64,000 nucleotides of DNA. Source: Anseranas semipalmata (taxonomy: Eukaryota; Chordata; Aves; Anseriformes; Anseranatidae). The stretch lies in assembly GCA_013399115.1 (NCBI GenBank), contig VXAA01005247.1, positions 1,636,226 through 1,700,225 of the forward strand, in the 5' to 3' direction. The position numbers were made by a program, and so were the translations under genes. Below are positions 40,948 through 52,819 of the stretch, one piece after another. Every line of letters starts with the position of its first letter. Within the stretch, counting starts at the first letter, position 1. Under the pieces are notes generated by a model. The model was not told where the DNA came from, did not search any database, and was given only the letters and a program-made list of their open reading frames with translations.

Positions 40948-42775
40948 GTAAGTACATTCCTTCTTATGTACTCAGGAGTAGAATGTCAAAAAAGCGACTT
41001 GGGTGTAAGTATAGTGCGTCTTTCTTGTTTATAGTCCTTGAACTATGAAAACCCCAGAAATATTTACTTGATGGAACACATCTCACTGGGTAGGCAATGT
41101 TTTAAGACTGCAGGTGTGTGCATGCCTCTTGCATGTCAGGAGTTTGAACTGCTGACTGATGGGATGAATTTCACCTTATGTTTCATTCAGAATGATGATC
41201 TGTATCTACAGTCATTTTTCAAAACTGTGACTTGATAAACAGACCACATTAAGAAGACATTGCTATTTAATCCTTTTTAATTATATTAATCTTAATGAAA
41301 TGTTTTTCCTGATTTCTGCTGCTTCCATTGAAAGATATGAAATAGTAACTGTGCTAAAGAGATTGATTGTCAAAACGAGAAGCCATAGTGCGAATTAAAG
41401 TGCAGAGGTGACTGCTCAGCTGCCAGGTTGAGAAGCACAACTGTAGTGCTAGAGCAGAGATAGTCTTTGCACCTGAGATTATGGCATCTGTTATGATTGT
41501 AAGGAACAATTACTAATGATCATATGCAGATGTTTTTTAAGATGAAGAACGTTTGGGAAAATTTGATATTCTTCCATCAAAACCTACATTTTTTTTGAGT
41601 CCTTTTCCAACTTTAAAACTACCTATTTTCTGAAATTGCTTTTACAGTTATTGTTAAACTATTGCAAAAATCACAGTTCAGATGGAGAGGAGGGCATAGT
41701 CATTGTAATACTGAAATGGAAAGGACTTTGGCATATTTTGGGGAGGAGAGAAAAAATTGTAATGAAGAATTTATATGGGCCATTTCCCCCCCTCCCCCCA
41801 ATCTTAATGTGAGTACTTGTAGATTCAAAACATGTAGGATTTGAATGAACTTTTCTTGTTGCGTGCAGAAGTATCTGGCAGATATTGGTACGAAATGGCT
41901 CTGCGGTTTATAGTGATACATAGAAAGGAGTAGCTTTTTGGAAAAACAAATTTCTGTGTTTCTAGAATGTGCCACTATCTGAGGGTTGCACATCTGCTTG
42001 TCTATAACCTGCAAGTACAAAGCTGGATGGCAGAACTATCTGTATACCCATTTCCTTAAGAAATATTTAGGCAGGGCAAGACTTCAGTGCTAAGTTTGTA
42101 AGCGTAGGAGGTGGCCTTCTGTGAGGAGGAGGTAGAGAATTTAAGGCTGAGGCTTTGCTGGTGAGGAGCAGCACTACTGATGGGATGCATCAGAAAGCCA
42201 ACATACGTTCTTTTACAGGTATGTGATTCGCAAGAGCGGTCCCTTGTGACTCAAGTTTTAATGGGGGCAGCATGTTGAAGTGCTTGTTGGGAATGAAAAG
42301 ATATGGAGGTCATCTTTGCAGGCACAACAGCAGCTCTGATTCTCTCCTTGGAAAAAACAGAATTAGGTTCCTGGTTTACAGTGCTTATTGAATGTGAGAG
42401 TAGCAGCATCAGAGGAGTCGCTCATTTAGGGAGTGGGGATTTACTGGAGGAGGAAAAAAAAAAGCACTGGGTGGTAATATTTTGCAAAAGCAATGAAACA
42501 AATGTTTCTTTTCAGGATAGCAAGTATCAAACTGCTGCTTTTTAAGGCATAGAAGAAAATGTGAGCCACAATGTTCTCTCCTTGATCACAGCAGATGGAA
42601 ATACTGTCTCTTACTGGTCCTGTTAATTTGTAATTGCTTTTTACATTGCAAAAGATTTGAGTGCTCACTCCATTGACACATCAAGGAAGTACAGCTGTGT
42701 TCAGATTAAGTGTCACCAGCTAGATGGATCGGTCAGAACTGTTGCTGTTTTCTTCTCCCCTATATTGATTTTTAG

Positions 42776-42928
42776 GTGATGGTTGCAGAAGCACTGAATA
42801 TTTCAAGAGAAACATACTTTGCAATTTTGATGGACAGAGCCTGCAATGGACCTGTTATGGTTGGCAGTCCACAGGGTGGTGTTGACATAGAAGAAGTTGC
42901 AGTTACTAGTCCAGAACTTATTTTTAAG
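42776..42928 (+). CDS. SUCLG2: SUCLG2 exon 5
   Basis: The exon has 153 nt, or 51 codons, and is phase 0 at both ends (acceptor TTTTTAG, donor GTATTG). It encodes about residues 140-190: VMVAEALNISRETYFAILMD, RACNGPVMVGSPQGGVDIEE and VAVTSPELIFK. GPVMVGSPQGGVDIE is the conserved beta-strand and turn of the ATP-grasp fold in this family. The residues LNISRETY and SPELIFK match SUCLG2, whereas SUCLA2 differs strongly here. There are no internal stops. Confidence 0.97.
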
Positions 42929-43965
42929 GTATTGAAATAATATTTTAGATTCAACATTTTCCTTATCAGTTATCTGAAATAACCTATATATAATTTTTCC
43001 TTCTTTTTCCATTTACCCTACTTCTATGTACAGAAAGAAGATAGCAAGAACCATAAAAATTGTATTACTCTAAATAAGGGTCTGGACTTGTCATCTAGTA
43101 AATGATGAAGTGTGTATAACACCTGATTTTGTCAGTATTTGTGTCTGCAGCTTGGTTAGAAAGAGCTTAAATTTGGCTGTTATGTGTTTTGTTGAATTTA
43201 ACATCTGAAATGTTTTATGAGTGAGTTGATGTTGCACTTTCAGGAAGGTACACAGTTCTTTCATAAGTGGGTCACTGCCAATATGATTATTGTTTCTGTG
43301 TTTTTTTCTAATTGACATAGCTGTTAATTGTTAATACCTGGATGACCTTTGCATCTAAAATACAACTGTTGTAATTGCTTTCCTAACAATGAGTACATGT
43401 AAGTTTTTTATGTTACTGTGGCACGAGTTGGACTCGATGATCCTTATGGGTCCCTTCCAACTCGGGATATTCCGTGATTCTATGATGATAATGAGTACTC
43501 AAGCTATTAATCTGGGAAAATAATTGATACAAACAAGTATAATTATGCAAAAAAATATAAAAATATTTAATGTGCGTTTTAAAATTATATAAACTTCACA
43601 GTGTTATTGGGCAGTGACACCATTGCTTTGAAAATATTCCAGAATATGTCATAAAAATTAACAGACTAAATATTCGTCAATGCCATCTGTACAGTAATTA
43701 AAAGTGAAAACTGGTGTCACATTGTCTTGTCAGCATGCCACCCTGAAGAATTATATATTTTTTGGAAGGACTGTTTCATAGATAGTGTGGTAATTATAAC
43801 ATACCCTATAGGCAGCTGCTATAGCCTCGGTCTCAGGGAAACTCTGGCAAACAGCCATATTTTAATTACTAATTTGCAAATATATACTAAGTGTTTTCCT
43901 TTTGAAGTTATAAAGCTCCATTCAGATTGAATATTTAGTTATATTTATGCATCTTATTGTTACAG
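42929..43965 (+). other. SUCLG2: SUCLG2 intron 5 (1.0 kb)
   Basis: The donor is GTATTG and the acceptor TGTTACAG. It contains one small CR1 insertion (43397-43489). The rest is AT-rich and unremarkable. Confidence 0.92.
43397..43489 (+). repeat. Short CR1 3'-end insertion with possible target-site duplication
   Basis: GGCACGAGTTGGACTCGATG, a GGGTCCCTTCCAACTCGGGA-like block and GATTCTATGATGAT are the classic CR1 3' end with its terminal ATTCTATGAT motif. The element is strongly 5'-truncated, to about 90 bp. The 9-bp sequence AATGAGTAC occurs on both sides (43388-43396 and 43490-43498), as expected of a duplicated target site. It is less diverged than the other CR1 copies in the window. Confidence 0.92.
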
Positions 43966-44055
43966 GAGGAAATAGATATTTTTGAAGGCATACAAGATCG
44001 TCAGGCATTGCAGATGGCAAAAAAATTGGGTTTCAAAGGACCTTTGCAACAGCAG
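43966..44055 (+). CDS. SUCLG2: SUCLG2 exon 6
   Basis: The exon has 90 nt, or 30 codons, and is phase 0 at both ends. It encodes EEIDIFEGIQDRQALQMAKK and LGFKGPLQQQ, about residues 191-220. The pattern E-x-IDIFEGI then a helix then LGF-x-GPL is that of SUCLG2, and SUCLA2 has a different segment before its next exon. The donor is CAG followed by GTGACT, which departs from consensus at several intron positions and is the weakest donor of the eight. Confidence 0.96.
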
Positions 44056-46937
44056 GTGACTTGACTCTACTCCCTCACTTTTTACTGAAGACATTTTAGC
44101 TCAGCTGTATGGTAAATGCTTTCCAAACAGACATGAGAGGCTAAATTTCTATTAGACCAAGACCATTTTGACATTTTAAATACTAAATTACACCCATATA
44201 ATTATCGTCAGGATTTTGCAATTTGAATTGTTCCTTATTGTTCCAAACTGAAAGTCCTTGGGCTTTGAAGCAATTGATGATACCATGTGGGATTCTTTTA
44301 TTTCATTGGAATTCCACTAGAGCACAGTGAATTACATGGGTACATCTTTTTTGGAAGATCCGGCTCTTAACATGGGGAAAAGTAACAGCATAACTCTTTG
44401 TGTAATTGAAGGCTTTTTTATTACTTCAACTCAAAATAAAACCAAAGGCTACCAGCTTATCTTTTCAGTATCTCTTTTCCACATAGGACACAAGTATGCA
44501 AGATATTTTGCCTTTATGAATAATTTTGCAGAGAAAAAAAGCTTGTTTAGTTTAACACTGATAACTGGAAAACAGATACAATATTTAGCTACTTTTGCCT
44601 GTTTTTTTCCATAGTATCAAACTATCATTTTTGTAGAAATCTCTTTATTTTTAATTCAGCAGTTTTAATTATTTTCTATCCCAACTGTGCAATTAACAAA
44701 TGCATAATCATTAAGTTGATTAACACACGTTTGAAGAGTTAGCTGTATATTTAATGAGGAGGAATGATTTTGTAGAACCTTTCAACCCTTGAAGAGTTCT
44801 GGTACTTAATTATTAACAACTATACATGGACTTTTCAACAATACATTTAAATAATGCTGCAGTGCATGCATTTCTTTCCTTATGCTATCAACTCCTCAAG
44901 GGAATTCACTGAATAATAGGGACGTAGTTTTTATTCAGATGAATCCTAGTATTTGCTTATGTATTCAGTACTTCAAGGTTGGGATTTTATGCTTTGCCTT
45001 GAAGAGGCTTGAGAAATGGAAATGGTGACATTAAGCTGCCTGGTTCAGAGAGGTGCTAAAAGATAGAGCAGCCCTTAATAAAACTGAAGTGATTCTGGTG
45101 ATCTGCTAAAATTACAACAGTGTGCTGGGGCAGCAACAGCTTTTCAGGTTGCCCAGATGCTCTGTGGGATGCTTGGTGGGACTTTGTTCCTAGCATAATT
45201 GTGGTAGCCTTATCCATGTTGTATTAGGAGAGTTTGTCAACTGGACTGTTTGTGCCAAGGAAACTGCTGCCTTGGTGGGTACAGGATTATAATTCTGATA
45301 AATTCTTAAAGTCAAAACCACTGAGAATGCTTGAGCTGGTGGTAACTTTTCAGCAGGGAAGACTTCATATGCAATTCGTATGCTCCTTCCAAAATATAAG
45401 TCTCTTTAAAGAGTCTTAGACATTTTGATCAGAAGGGACCTCTGGAGGTCAGCTAGTGCAATCTCCAGCTCAAAGCGGGACCGTCGCAAACACAGGATCT
45501 CACCAGCCATGACTTTGTCTAGCCAAGAAAACCTCCAAGACAGAGGCTCCTTGACCACACTGGTCAATCTTCTCCAGTGTAGTAGAACCTTCCTAGTGAA
45601 AAACGTTTTTTGTTTTGTTGTTTTTTCTGATGTTCTGATGTTTGAACCTCTCCAAGCCACAGCTTGTGGCTGTTGTACCTTTTTTGTATTGTCTGCCTTT
45701 AGTGAGAAGTGTTCAGTTCCATCATCTCTGTAGCTTCTCTTCATAGTAATTACAGGCTGCTGTTGCACTGACCCTCAGCATCCTCTTCACCAGAGTACGC
45801 AAGCCCAGCTCCCTTGGCCTCTCATTGTAGGTAATGTGTTCTAGGCCCAGAGCCGTTCTGGGAGCCCTCTACTGAATCCTGTCCACTTTCTCTACATCTC
45901 TTTACCTGGGAGTGTGGGCCCCAAAACTGGACATAGCACTCCAGGTGCAGCCTTGTCATCACTGGGTAGAGGGGGATAGGGACATCCCTCAACCTGGCAA
46001 TCATATTCTTCCTGATGTAGTGCAGCATTGGGGTTGAGTCTTTTCAATCCTAATGTTTTATCTTATGCATGAAGTTGTAGGAGAAAACTGACTTCTGATT
46101 TTTATTCTCATTCACTTTGCTTATTATGAGAAGTCCAAAATATTTTTGGTTTGTATACTTCAATTAAATTATCAGTAATGAAGGAACAAATTTGAAGGGT
46201 TCTTTATTGGTGTACTTCTTCATCTGCAAACTCATTTCAGCTAATAGCTTGTCACTGTAATGAACCAAAGAGAATTTTTTTTATGGAAGTTCATGCTGCT
46301 GTTGTTAAAGGCTAAGCTGTTCTTTTAATGGAAGAATGTCATATGAACAAATGGCTTGGAAGTTAGTCACAATACTTTGGCCCCCAAACCAGTCACAGAG
46401 AGAGAGATGGCAAGGAGCGATAAGGAACAATCAAGAGTGTCTTTTAGGGGATAAATGAGCATGCTTCTAACATAATTTCTTCAGGAAAACATTTCAGAGT
46501 GATGTAGGAAGAAGAAATGTGTATTTTTTCTAAAGTCACTTATGTGCACATAGTGCTTTACGGTTTCTGAATTTAGACTGATTAATGTGCATGCAACTTA
46601 GATCTCAGCATATTGGAGAATGTCATTATGAACTGTTAGGCACTTGTAAAATTAAAGTTGCTAACACTAATGGTGCTGTTTATTCTGTAGAAAATCTCCA
46701 GTTTGTGTAGTCTTTAAATGCACATTTGCTAACTGTTATGCAGTATCATATTGCCACATTATAGCTATTTTAGATAGTATGTAAATATGATTAAGAAAAC
46801 AAATAAAAGCTGTAATTATCTAGAGGTAGTGTGCAATTTAATATGTTAAAAACAATCAATGAAGGTTTACCTTTGCCTTGAAAACATTAACTTTTATTTT
46901 TCTGTGTGGTAACTGTAAATCGCTTGATCAAATTTAG
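44056..46937 (+). other. SUCLG2: SUCLG2 intron 6 (2.9 kb)
   Basis: The donor is GTGACT and the acceptor AATTTAG. It contains the longest CR1 copy of the window (about 45421-46040, minus strand). A 95-codon frame at 44327-44614 has no recognisable homology. Nothing else is seen. Confidence 0.92.
45421..46040 (-). repeat. CR1 LINE fragment, about 620 bp, minus strand
   Basis: Read on the + strand this is the usual reverse complement of an avian CR1 3' region: AGAAGGGACCTCTGGAGGTC at the left (element 3' side), then blocks resembling 'CTTCTCCAGTGTAG', 'AACCTCTCCAAGCC', 'CTCCCTTGGCCTCTCATTGT', 'TGTGGGCCCCAAAACTGGAC' and 'ACTCCAGGTGCAGCCTTGTC'. The right end encodes, on the minus strand, the degraded C-terminal part of the CR1 reverse-transcriptase ORF and the sequence after it. 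It is 5'-truncated, with several stops, a T-rich internal insertion around 45606-45627 and no intact ORF. The overlapping open frames at 45406-45768 are by-products of this repeat. Confidence 0.92.
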
Positions 46938-47034
46938 GCAGCAGATCAAATTAAGAAGCTGTATAATCTTTTCTTGAAAATTGATGCCACTCAGATTGAA
47001 GTGAATCCCTTTGGTGAAACTCCAGAAGGGCAAG
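46938..47034 (+). CDS. SUCLG2: SUCLG2 exon 7: magnesium-binding Asn motif
   Basis: The exon has 97 nt, starts in phase 0 after AATTTAG and ends with one base of a split Val codon before GTAAG. It encodes AADQIKKLYNLFLKIDATQ then IEVNPFGETPEGQ, about residues 221-252. IEVNP is the family motif in which Asn (about residue 243, mature 206) is a Mg-nucleotide ligand; E. coli SucC has the equivalent IEINP. NPFGETPEG is specific to the SUCLG2 branch. Confidence 0.97.
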
Positions 47035-50000
47035 GTAAGAAATTAAAGGAAACAAATGAATGCATTATAACTCTTTATTTATGCAAACTATAAATTAAAT
47101 TGCATGGAAGGCTGTAGCAGTAGCTTTGCATTAATTTCATTTTGTAATGTAATTTAAGCAATATTCATAAATATTCCCACAGCAGATTTTACATTTCAAT
47201 ACCTTTTGTTATTTCTTCCAAATACTGGAAGTGTCAGCTTCTACATGTTATGCATGGTGAGAAACAGCAACATTTTCTGCTCTTTTTGTACAAAGTTGTT
47301 TTTTTCTTGTTATTTTTATTTTGTTTTGTTGTTAATGCTGCTAGAATTACTGTGATTGTGGAGAAAGAAATTTGTTGTTTTAGATTTGTAAACATATGCA
47401 CTCATGATTTCAACTTGCCTATGACTCTACAACCTACTAGAGCACAGGAGAAATTGCAGCTGGAACTGACACTTGGCTACATCCTTTGGGAAGAAAAAGG
47501 GTAATTGATCTGCTTCCACCATGAATACAGGTCCAAGAAGGTATAGGGTGAATGAAAAGGAACTCGTTTAGCTTTCACATTGTTCTGCTAGTTGGTTTTC
47601 CAGCTGAAACCAGTCCTTCCTAATTTGTGTCTGATTAGCTTAGACAAAGGCAGAGAGAAGAGGAATAAGAGAGGACTGTTAGGTATATTGAAGTACAGTA
47701 GGGCTGATTCCCGTGGATTACCCTGCAGTGTTACCACCCTGCTTTATTTGATGCTACAGCATATAGTGGGCAGTCAAGTGTGCATGTTCAAACAGAGCAG
47801 AAGAGTGTGTGGTTAGCTCCAAAAAATCTTACGGTAACCTTCAATGCTTGGAATAGGTGACCATTTCCATTTTGAAGTCCTTTTTTCTGTCTCATAGATA
47901 AAAATAACAACTTTAGCTACATGCTCTGTGTGAGTCCAGTAATCTAGGTCCAGATGAAATTTAGCAGAGGTTCATGATAAGACATGGATTTTTTTCCATG
48001 ACCAAATTTTACCAATTTTTTAAATGGTGTTCATGCCCCCTCCCTTTTTATTTCTTCTTTTTTATTTAAATGGATAGAGATGTGAAGTTGTGGAGCTCAG
48101 TGGGCGCTAGCTGAGACTTCAGGGACAAGGGTGACAAAGGCTGCAGTTCACAGTCACTGGTGACTTCCTAGAGCAGGCCTTGCCTAGGGTAATGTTCTGG
48201 GATTTGAGAGAAGTTTTGACGTTGCGAAGTGCTAGTGGGTGGTTTCTGAGTGTTTAAGTTTGTAAAAATATGCCTACAGATTAAAGTGGAAATTAGAAAA
48301 TGGAAAGAGGAAGCTTTTACCTGTTTTATGAGACATTAGGAATGTGGCTGCGTAATTACTTTTCTGGAAACTTTTGGAAAAAGATCACTGCTATGTCAGA
48401 CAAGACCATGAGCTCCTCAAAGAAGTCGGTACCAATTGAAAGAATTCGTATTTTTTTAAAATACTTTTTATGTCCCACAGCTAATTTGTAAAATAAACAG
48501 CTTTTAACTAAAAGTACATATTTTTGGCTTGATTGGTCAGGAATTCAAAAGCTGAATTGTGGCTAGAAACTATGTAGTTTCTTCCAGTTGTCCAATCTTG
48601 TTTTTCCATTTTTATTAACAAACCAAATGCTAAAGAATTGGCAGAGAATTTTCCACAGCTTAAAATGAAAATTCTGCTGGTCATGAACTCTGAAAAGCTC
48701 TAAAATTAGTTTTAAAACAATCCTACAATTTTCATTAATGCATCTTCAAAGGTGCTGCATCTTGTTATAAAATAGTCTCTGCAACACTGAAATGCCTTAT
48801 TGTAATGTGACATTTATAAAACAAATACAAAAAGGAATATCTTGTCTATTAAGGTGTGTGAGGATAATTCAGTGACAAATGCATGTTCATTTTTGTTTGT
48901 TTGTTGAGGTTAAACTAAGCTAGACGGTGGTATTTGTGGCCTACATGTATGAGTTCTGTTTTGATAGTAGGCCTATTTCAACTTCCTTCTTGTTTGTTTT
49001 TTTTGTTTGTTTGTTGAGGTTAAACTAAGCTAGAAGGTGGTATTTGTGGCCTACATGTATGAGTTCTGTTTTGATAGTAGGCCTATTTCAACTTCCTTCT
49101 TGTTTGTTTTTTTTGTTTGTTTGTTTGTTTTCATTGTTGGTGTTTTCTCCACCACAATCCTTTAGCTCTCTGGATAGAGTTTACGTTCTGAGAACGATTT
49201 CCACTGAGTGCTTTAACTCTCTTTGAGCATCTTTTGCAGCCCTGTGTGCTCAGATTTCCAGCTCATTTGAGGTACCATATTAATGTGCACATTGAATCGA
49301 TAGTTTCTGCATTGTAAACCTCACTCAACTTAATAAATGTGAATCAAATTCTTAGCAGCTAATTCTAGCTATTTGGTTTTTAACCAATTTGTGAAATGTG
49401 TACTGGGGGACAAACAAAAAGCCCTGCTGTTGAGCGGTGCAGTTCTATTGTAGAGGCTGTATTTTAAATAGAAATAGAAAATTTGCCTTCAGAACCCAAT
49501 AGGTTGTTGTTTTTCCTTGCTATCTATATAGATCCATTGGCCTCATTAGAACCAGTTGGGAATGAGATGAGGACACTTCCTTTTTGTGTTGTATAATAAA
49601 GTTAAAGCGCAACAATGAAATAGTGCCTTGTAAAATTAATAGTCTAGAATTTTCAAGTTCTAGCTTTGTGCAACACGTGACTTTTTTTTAACCTTTTGAG
49701 GATGAATGGGGATTCTAAAATAGGTGCAAGAAAATTGCTGGAATATTCCTGCAGGTGATGTTCACTTCAAAACAAATTCATTGGTCTGTTTATTTGCTAT
49801 GAGTGATGTACTTATGTGGTTTATTTTCTGGGTTCAAGAGCACTGACTGCTGTTTTGGCAGAGGAAAGGACAAAGTCCCCAGTTCAGTACATTCATCATT
49901 TTAGCCATGTAATTCTGCAAGAAAGACCTTTAAGTACATCTTGGATATTAGTGAGTGGATGCTATAGACATGCATGCAGACACTGAGAAGGAAGTGAAAA

Positions 50001-52657
50001 GGGCAGAGACTGCTGTCAAGTAACAGGAGAACAGGGGAGTCATTTAGATGCTGAGGATGTGTTTGGCCAACACAGAAGGGAAATTGGTGGGCAAGTAGGA
50101 CAAGTGAAGGAAAGGATGGTTAAGAACGAGAGGAAACAAAACTGGTGGTCCTAAAAGCTAATATACAGGGCCATGGTGCAGTAACTTTGCACCGTTGCTG
50201 GAGTACTTTGAGGCAGCACTGTGGAGAAAGTGAACTGATTTGGTTAAGTTGCCAAGTTGGCTTTTCTGGAATGGGTGTAGATATTTAGTAAGCAGGGCAT
50301 AATTTGAAGGATGATGGGAGTTTTTATGTTCCTTTCATCCTTTTCTCCAAGGATTCTCCCCATGTGTTTTGCATCCAGGAAGCTGAGGAGCAGAAACAGA
50401 GAGGGTTTCAAGCTGTGAAAGCCATCTTACTGGCAGGCATACACAGATATTGTCCTGTGCTCTTATTTTTTATTTATTTACTTTTGCCGGCAGTTTCTCC
50501 ATTTGAAATGTCTTAAAGAAGAATAAATATAAAACAAATGGAAGAACATTTCAGCAGCTTAATGCAGTTATTTCTAATGATAAAATAAGTCTATACGAAG
50601 ACCATTATTTCTGTCAAAGTAATGGTTAAGATGGATTTATTTCTTGCTGTGCTTTGTGTTTTTCACTTGTGTGAATTTCCATTAGAAAATGCATTGTCAT
50701 ATATTTCCTTTTGTTTAATTCTGTATCAAATTCTTTTTGTTAACACTCTTGGGTCAAAAGCCTGTAACTGCCAGTTTCTTTGTTGTTTTTTTGGTTTGTT
50801 TGTTCTCAGTATAAGCTGTTGAATTGGCAGATGACATAAATCCTATACTGCTAACAAAAACAACAGAAATACTCCATGAATATGTGTTGGAGCTTTCTTT
50901 GATATTTGTTCAGAAGAAAAATTCATTTGTAAAATCTATCATGCATGTAACAATGTGCTTTTGATGGTGAAAATGGTTTGATAAGTATTACTAGGTGTTT
51001 TTTCTGCTACTTTGTACAGCCTGGTCTTTGTTAAAGATGAATGTTCCGTAGAAATAAGATTCTATTACTGTGTCATTGAGGATATTCATGTCTAAGGTAA
51101 ACTTAGGGCTCTGAAACTTCATTTTTACCCTAGTTTTGAGTTGTTTTAGCAATTTAAGGAGAACTGAAAGCTTGAAGAGGAAAAATGGTACAGGTCTCAG
51201 TTTGTTGTTAACAAAAAATGGGCGTAAGATATTTCTCCTTTTGGCAGTTTTCCACACAGTGAGTTACAGGATAAGATCTAGACTCTTTCAATAGAGATTT
51301 ACTATATGTGAAAACTCGTGAATAGTTTTCTAAAGCTGAAGTCATGAAACTAAATTTGATCCTGTTTTAATTTAATCTGGTATTGGTTACAAGTCAAAGG
51401 TATTTAAAAAGATAGCAAAGCAAAACAAACAGAACAACTAACAACCCACCAACAAAAAATCCAAAACAAGAAAACCTGCTGCAAATCAAGAAATAAGATT
51501 GAGAGTGTATTTGTGTTTTGTGTGCTTAGATATTTTCTCCCAAGTTAAACAGTTGTATTTTTCTACTGAAAAAAAAGATTGTGTGTTCAGTTATTTTAAT
51601 TGATGGGTATCTGTATCAAATTTTTATTTGTTACTGGCCTCTAATTGCAGAAACTAGTACATTGCAGAAGTAGGTGCACATGTACCATGTGTGTATTTCA
51701 AAGCAATATGAATCAAAATACAGCAGAAAGGAAAGGTATTAGATTCTGGATGCAGTATTGAAAGGCATTTAAATCTGACTAGTTTGCTTTGAAAAATCAA
51801 TTATGCTGCAGACAGTAATTATCTGGATCTAGTATAACCCAAATTACTTAAATAGTAAAATAAGTATATAGTCTTATATTTACTTAGAACATTTTAATCT
51901 AATGAGGTGTTTGCCTATGGAAACCCATAAAAATAATGAGTTAGTAAATGGGCAAATAACCAGTTTACATGCATTTCTATTGCTGTTTGGTGTTTTATGA
52001 TTATTATGTCTACTAGCTAGTCTTTGGTATTTACTATTTAATATAGTCAGGTGTAGCTACTATTTAATTTATTTTTGCAATTGTAGTAGATGTTGACATA
52101 AAAATCATGTTTTGATCATTTTTATGTACATTGGTTTACAGTTATTTTAATTTATGTCTTTAGAGAAATAATGTCCATATAGCTAATAATATTAAAATTT
52201 AAAAATATGGCTAAGGAGAACAATTTTATACTACTTCCCTATAAATATAAGCACATGTTACCAAACATCGTTTTGGATTGCTAGCCTGTTATCTGTTGTA
52301 TCTGTTGAACTTTCAAAATATTGAGAGTAGACTGTCTTATGAAATTCCTGCAGACCACCTGTCCAAGTCATAAAACCTGTCTTCTTATTAACTTGTGGGC
52401 ACTTTGTTTAAAGCAAACATAGAAGATCATCCCATGACAAATGGGATGACTGTGTAGTGTGGAGACACCTGCTATACCTTTTCTCAGTATAGGATTTAGG
52501 AAAAGCTTGCCCTCTTCTACTGGTGTCAGTGTAGGAATTTCAGCATCAAACCCTAAGGAACTCTCTCCCTCCCTCCTGTCAGCAATAACAGTAGTATTTC
52601 AGAAGCTCTAACTGTAATTTCTAAATGCCTATATGTTGTTTTATATTTTTTCTTTAG
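47035..52657 (+). other. SUCLG2: SUCLG2 intron 7 (5.6 kb)
   Basis: The donor is GTAAGA and the acceptor TTCTTTAG. The notable content is the 110-bp tandem duplication at 48890-49109, with its GTTT-rich borders. The section 51830-52260 is especially AT-rich. No other element or gene is recognised. Confidence 0.92.
48890..49123. repeat. 110-bp tandem duplication, two nearly identical copies
   Basis: Copy 1 is 48890-48999 and copy 2 is 49000-49109. By eye they differ at only one base: C at 48925 versus A at 49035. A third partial start, the (GTTT)n part only, continues to about 49123. Each unit begins with TTTTGTTTG units and contains TTGAGGTTAAACTAAGCTAG and TTCAACTTCCTTCTTG. The GTTT-rich borders would allow misalignment, so slippage or unequal exchange is a likely origin. 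An assembly artefact is possible. Confidence 0.96.
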
Positions 52658-52819
52658 TTGTTTGTTTTGATGCCAAGATAAACTTTGATGACAATGCAGA
52701 ATTTAGGCAAAAAGAAATATTTGCCATGGATGACAAGTCTGAAAATGAGCCTATAGAGAATGAAGCTGCCAAATATGACTTAAAATATATAGGACTGGAT
52801 GGAAATATTGCTTGCTTTG
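52658..52819 (+). CDS. SUCLG2: SUCLG2 exon 8: second magnesium ligand
   Basis: The exon has 162 nt. The first two bases complete the split Val codon and it ends with one base of another split Val codon before GTAAG. It encodes [40 protein letters not shown] and [14 protein letters not shown], about residues 253-306. Asp in CFDAK (about residue 257, mature 220) is the second Mg ligand; the E. coli counterpart is in [14 protein letters not shown] is conserved across the family, while the acidic [15 protein letters not shown] linker is typical of SUCLG2. [16 protein letters not shown] leads into the CoA-ligase domain. Confidence 0.97.

Larger units (their letters stand above)
36801..42775 (+). 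other. SUCLG2: SUCLG2 intron 4 (6.0 kb)
   Basis: The donor is GTAAGA and the acceptor TTTTTAG. The intron contains an A homopolymer at 36938-36954, a T homopolymer at about 39465-39477, a coding-like minus-strand stretch at 39973-40654 and a possible 19-nt cassette exon at 40929-40947. The remainder is unremarkable AT-rich sequence. Confidence 0.9.

Noticed and set aside
41560..41640. Possible extra CR1 3' end around GAGTCCTTTTCCAACTTT
   Set aside because: Only one block resembles CR1. The neighbouring diagnostic motifs are absent.
45406..45768. Overlapping frames of 120 (-) and 102 (+) codons
   Set aside because: Both are products of the CR1 fragment here. The CR1 3' region is not protein-coding in these frames.
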